Assembly: GCA_020432595.1 (NCBI GenBank)
Contig: JAGQGA010000372.1
Location: forward strand, 1 to 5,839
Length of the DNA stretch: 5,839 bases
Source of the DNA: Anaerolineales bacterium
GTDB lineage: Bacteria > Chloroflexota > Anaerolineae > Promineifilales > Promineifilaceae
Reading direction: 5' to 3'
The notes below the pieces were generated by a model that was not told the DNA's origin, did no database searches, and saw only the letters and a list, made by a program, of their open reading frames with translations. Positions 5,281 through 5,839 of this stretch are shown here, in pieces; position 1 is the first letter of the stretch, and each line of letters begins with the position of its first letter. A program made the translations under genes and the position numbers.

Positions 5281-5839
5281 TCATGCCAAATGGTGTCGCG
5301 CCCAAACCAGCCGCTGCCCAATGGTGATTAGTACCAGCAGCCCCATGAGAACAAACAGCCATACGAGATAGGACGGAAAGAACATAAAAGCGGTATAGAA
5401 AATGATGGTTTCCACGCCACCAATCAGACCCGTGGGCATGGCAATGGTGGTTAGGCGGTTGCTGTGGGCTAATTTGCGCTTTTCCAAAATGGCGGCCAAG
5501 TACATCCACGAGGCTCCGTTAATGTAGAAGCTGCTGAGAAGGAAGATGAGGGCGAGATAAACGGCCGTTTCCCCCCGCCCCAGTGCCAGCCCCGCCGGAA
5601 TCGCCGCATAGACCACGAAATCAACGATGATGTCGAGGTAGCCCCCAAAATCACTCTGCTTGCCGCACTGCCGCGCCACCGCCCCATCCAGCCCATCAAA
5701 CACCCGATTGAGAAACCACAGGCCAAATCCCAACGCATATTGCTGCTGCCATAATGCCGCCGCCGCCAGCAGCCCCACCAACAGCCCCGCCGCCGAGAAG
5801 AGCCACGGGGAAACACTTTGCAGAAGTTGTGCCAGCGGG
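5281..5839 (-). CDS. CDP-alcohol phosphatidyltransferase, 5' end outside the window
   Basis: At least 185 residues are visible, ending at TGA 5283-5281; the frame is open to the window edge, so the start is missing. The complete family signature D-G-x2-A-R-x8-G-x3-D-x3-D is present as DGAVARQCGKQSDFGGYLDI plus IVD, about residues 51-73 of the visible part. Its aspartates bind the metal and the CDP group. It is preceded by SVSPWLFSAAGLLVGLLAA, which corresponds to the family's first helix, and followed by four or more membrane helices. The enzyme moves a phosphatidyl group from CDP-diacylglycerol to an alcohol (glycerol phosphate, inositol, serine or similar) at the cytoplasmic membrane; the acceptor cannot be told from this fragment. 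It lies 87 bp upstream of the selenoprotein gene on the same strand. Confidence 0.92.
   Translation of the reverse strand, partial: PLAQLLQSVSPWLFSAAGLLVGLLAAAALWQQQYALGFGLWFLNRVFDGLDGAVARQCGKQSDFGGYLDIIVDFVVYAAIPAGLALGRGETAVYLALIFLLSSFYINGASWMYLAAILEKRKLAHSNRLTTIAMPTGLIGGVETIIFYTAFMFFPSYLVWLFVLMGLLVLITIGQRLVWARHHLA

Larger units (their letters stand above)
144..5569. repeat. Highly iterated palindrome AACGGCCGTT, 14 exact copies across the window
   Basis: Exact copies start at 144, 654, 1144, 1642, 1899, 2099, 2656, 4134, 4176, 4224, 4687, 5097, 5133 and 5560. One-mismatch copies start at 2932 and 4734. Thirteen exact copies lie in coding sequence and one (1144) is intergenic. In genes it is read as T-A-V, N-G-R or E-R-P depending on frame. 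Several are longer palindromes, for example 16 bp at 4221-4236 and 14 bp at 5095-5108. In uniform random sequence about 0.006 copies would be expected in this length. Confidence 0.95.

Overview
All seven genes in this window lie on the minus strand, so transcription runs from high to low coordinates. GC content is moderate, Shine-Dalgarno sites are canonical where present, and genes are packed into short operons. The 10-bp palindrome AACGGCCGTT recurs 14 times. Lipoprotein, M20 peptidase, SdpR/SdpI and CDP-alcohol phosphatidyltransferase genes together with such iterated palindromes suggest an environmental bacterium. I would guess Chloroflexota (Anaerolineae-like), but that is an inference from style, not from a marker gene.

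Layout in transcription order. (1) 5839-5281 is the 3' part of a CDP-alcohol phosphatidyltransferase gene, cut by the window edge. (2) 5274-5204 is a gap holding two opposed arrays of 7-bp repeats. (3) 5193-4654 is a peroxiredoxin-like (SelU/PRXL2-type) gene that reads as one 179-codon frame only if the in-frame TGA at 5064-5062 is read through. The TGA sits where this family has its first active-site cysteine, giving U-x-x-C, and a plausible bacterial SECIS hairpin lies just downstream. This is the most important observation in the window: ordinary gene calling would truncate the protein to its last 130 or so residues and lose the active site. (4) 4653-4326 has no convincing gene but holds a good sigma70 promoter (extended -10). 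(5) 4325-2410 is a two-gene operon of a secreted lipoprotein and a five-helix membrane protein, 2 nt apart. (6) 2376-2332 is a hairpin, followed by an M20 metallopeptidase gene (2315-1164). (7) 1163-967 is a gap with two hairpins, a consensus promoter and a three-unit operator. (8) 966-18 is an overlapping ArsR-type regulator and SdpI-family membrane protein, an apparently autoregulated pair like sdpR-sdpI of Bacillus.

Three of the intergenic gaps contain hairpins whose arms are made of short tandem units (7, 9 and 10 bp periods). The AACGGCCGTT palindrome is spread mostly through coding sequence, where it is read as Thr-Ala-Val, Asn-Gly-Arg or Arg-Pro. Both look like genome-wide repeat families rather than gene-specific signals.
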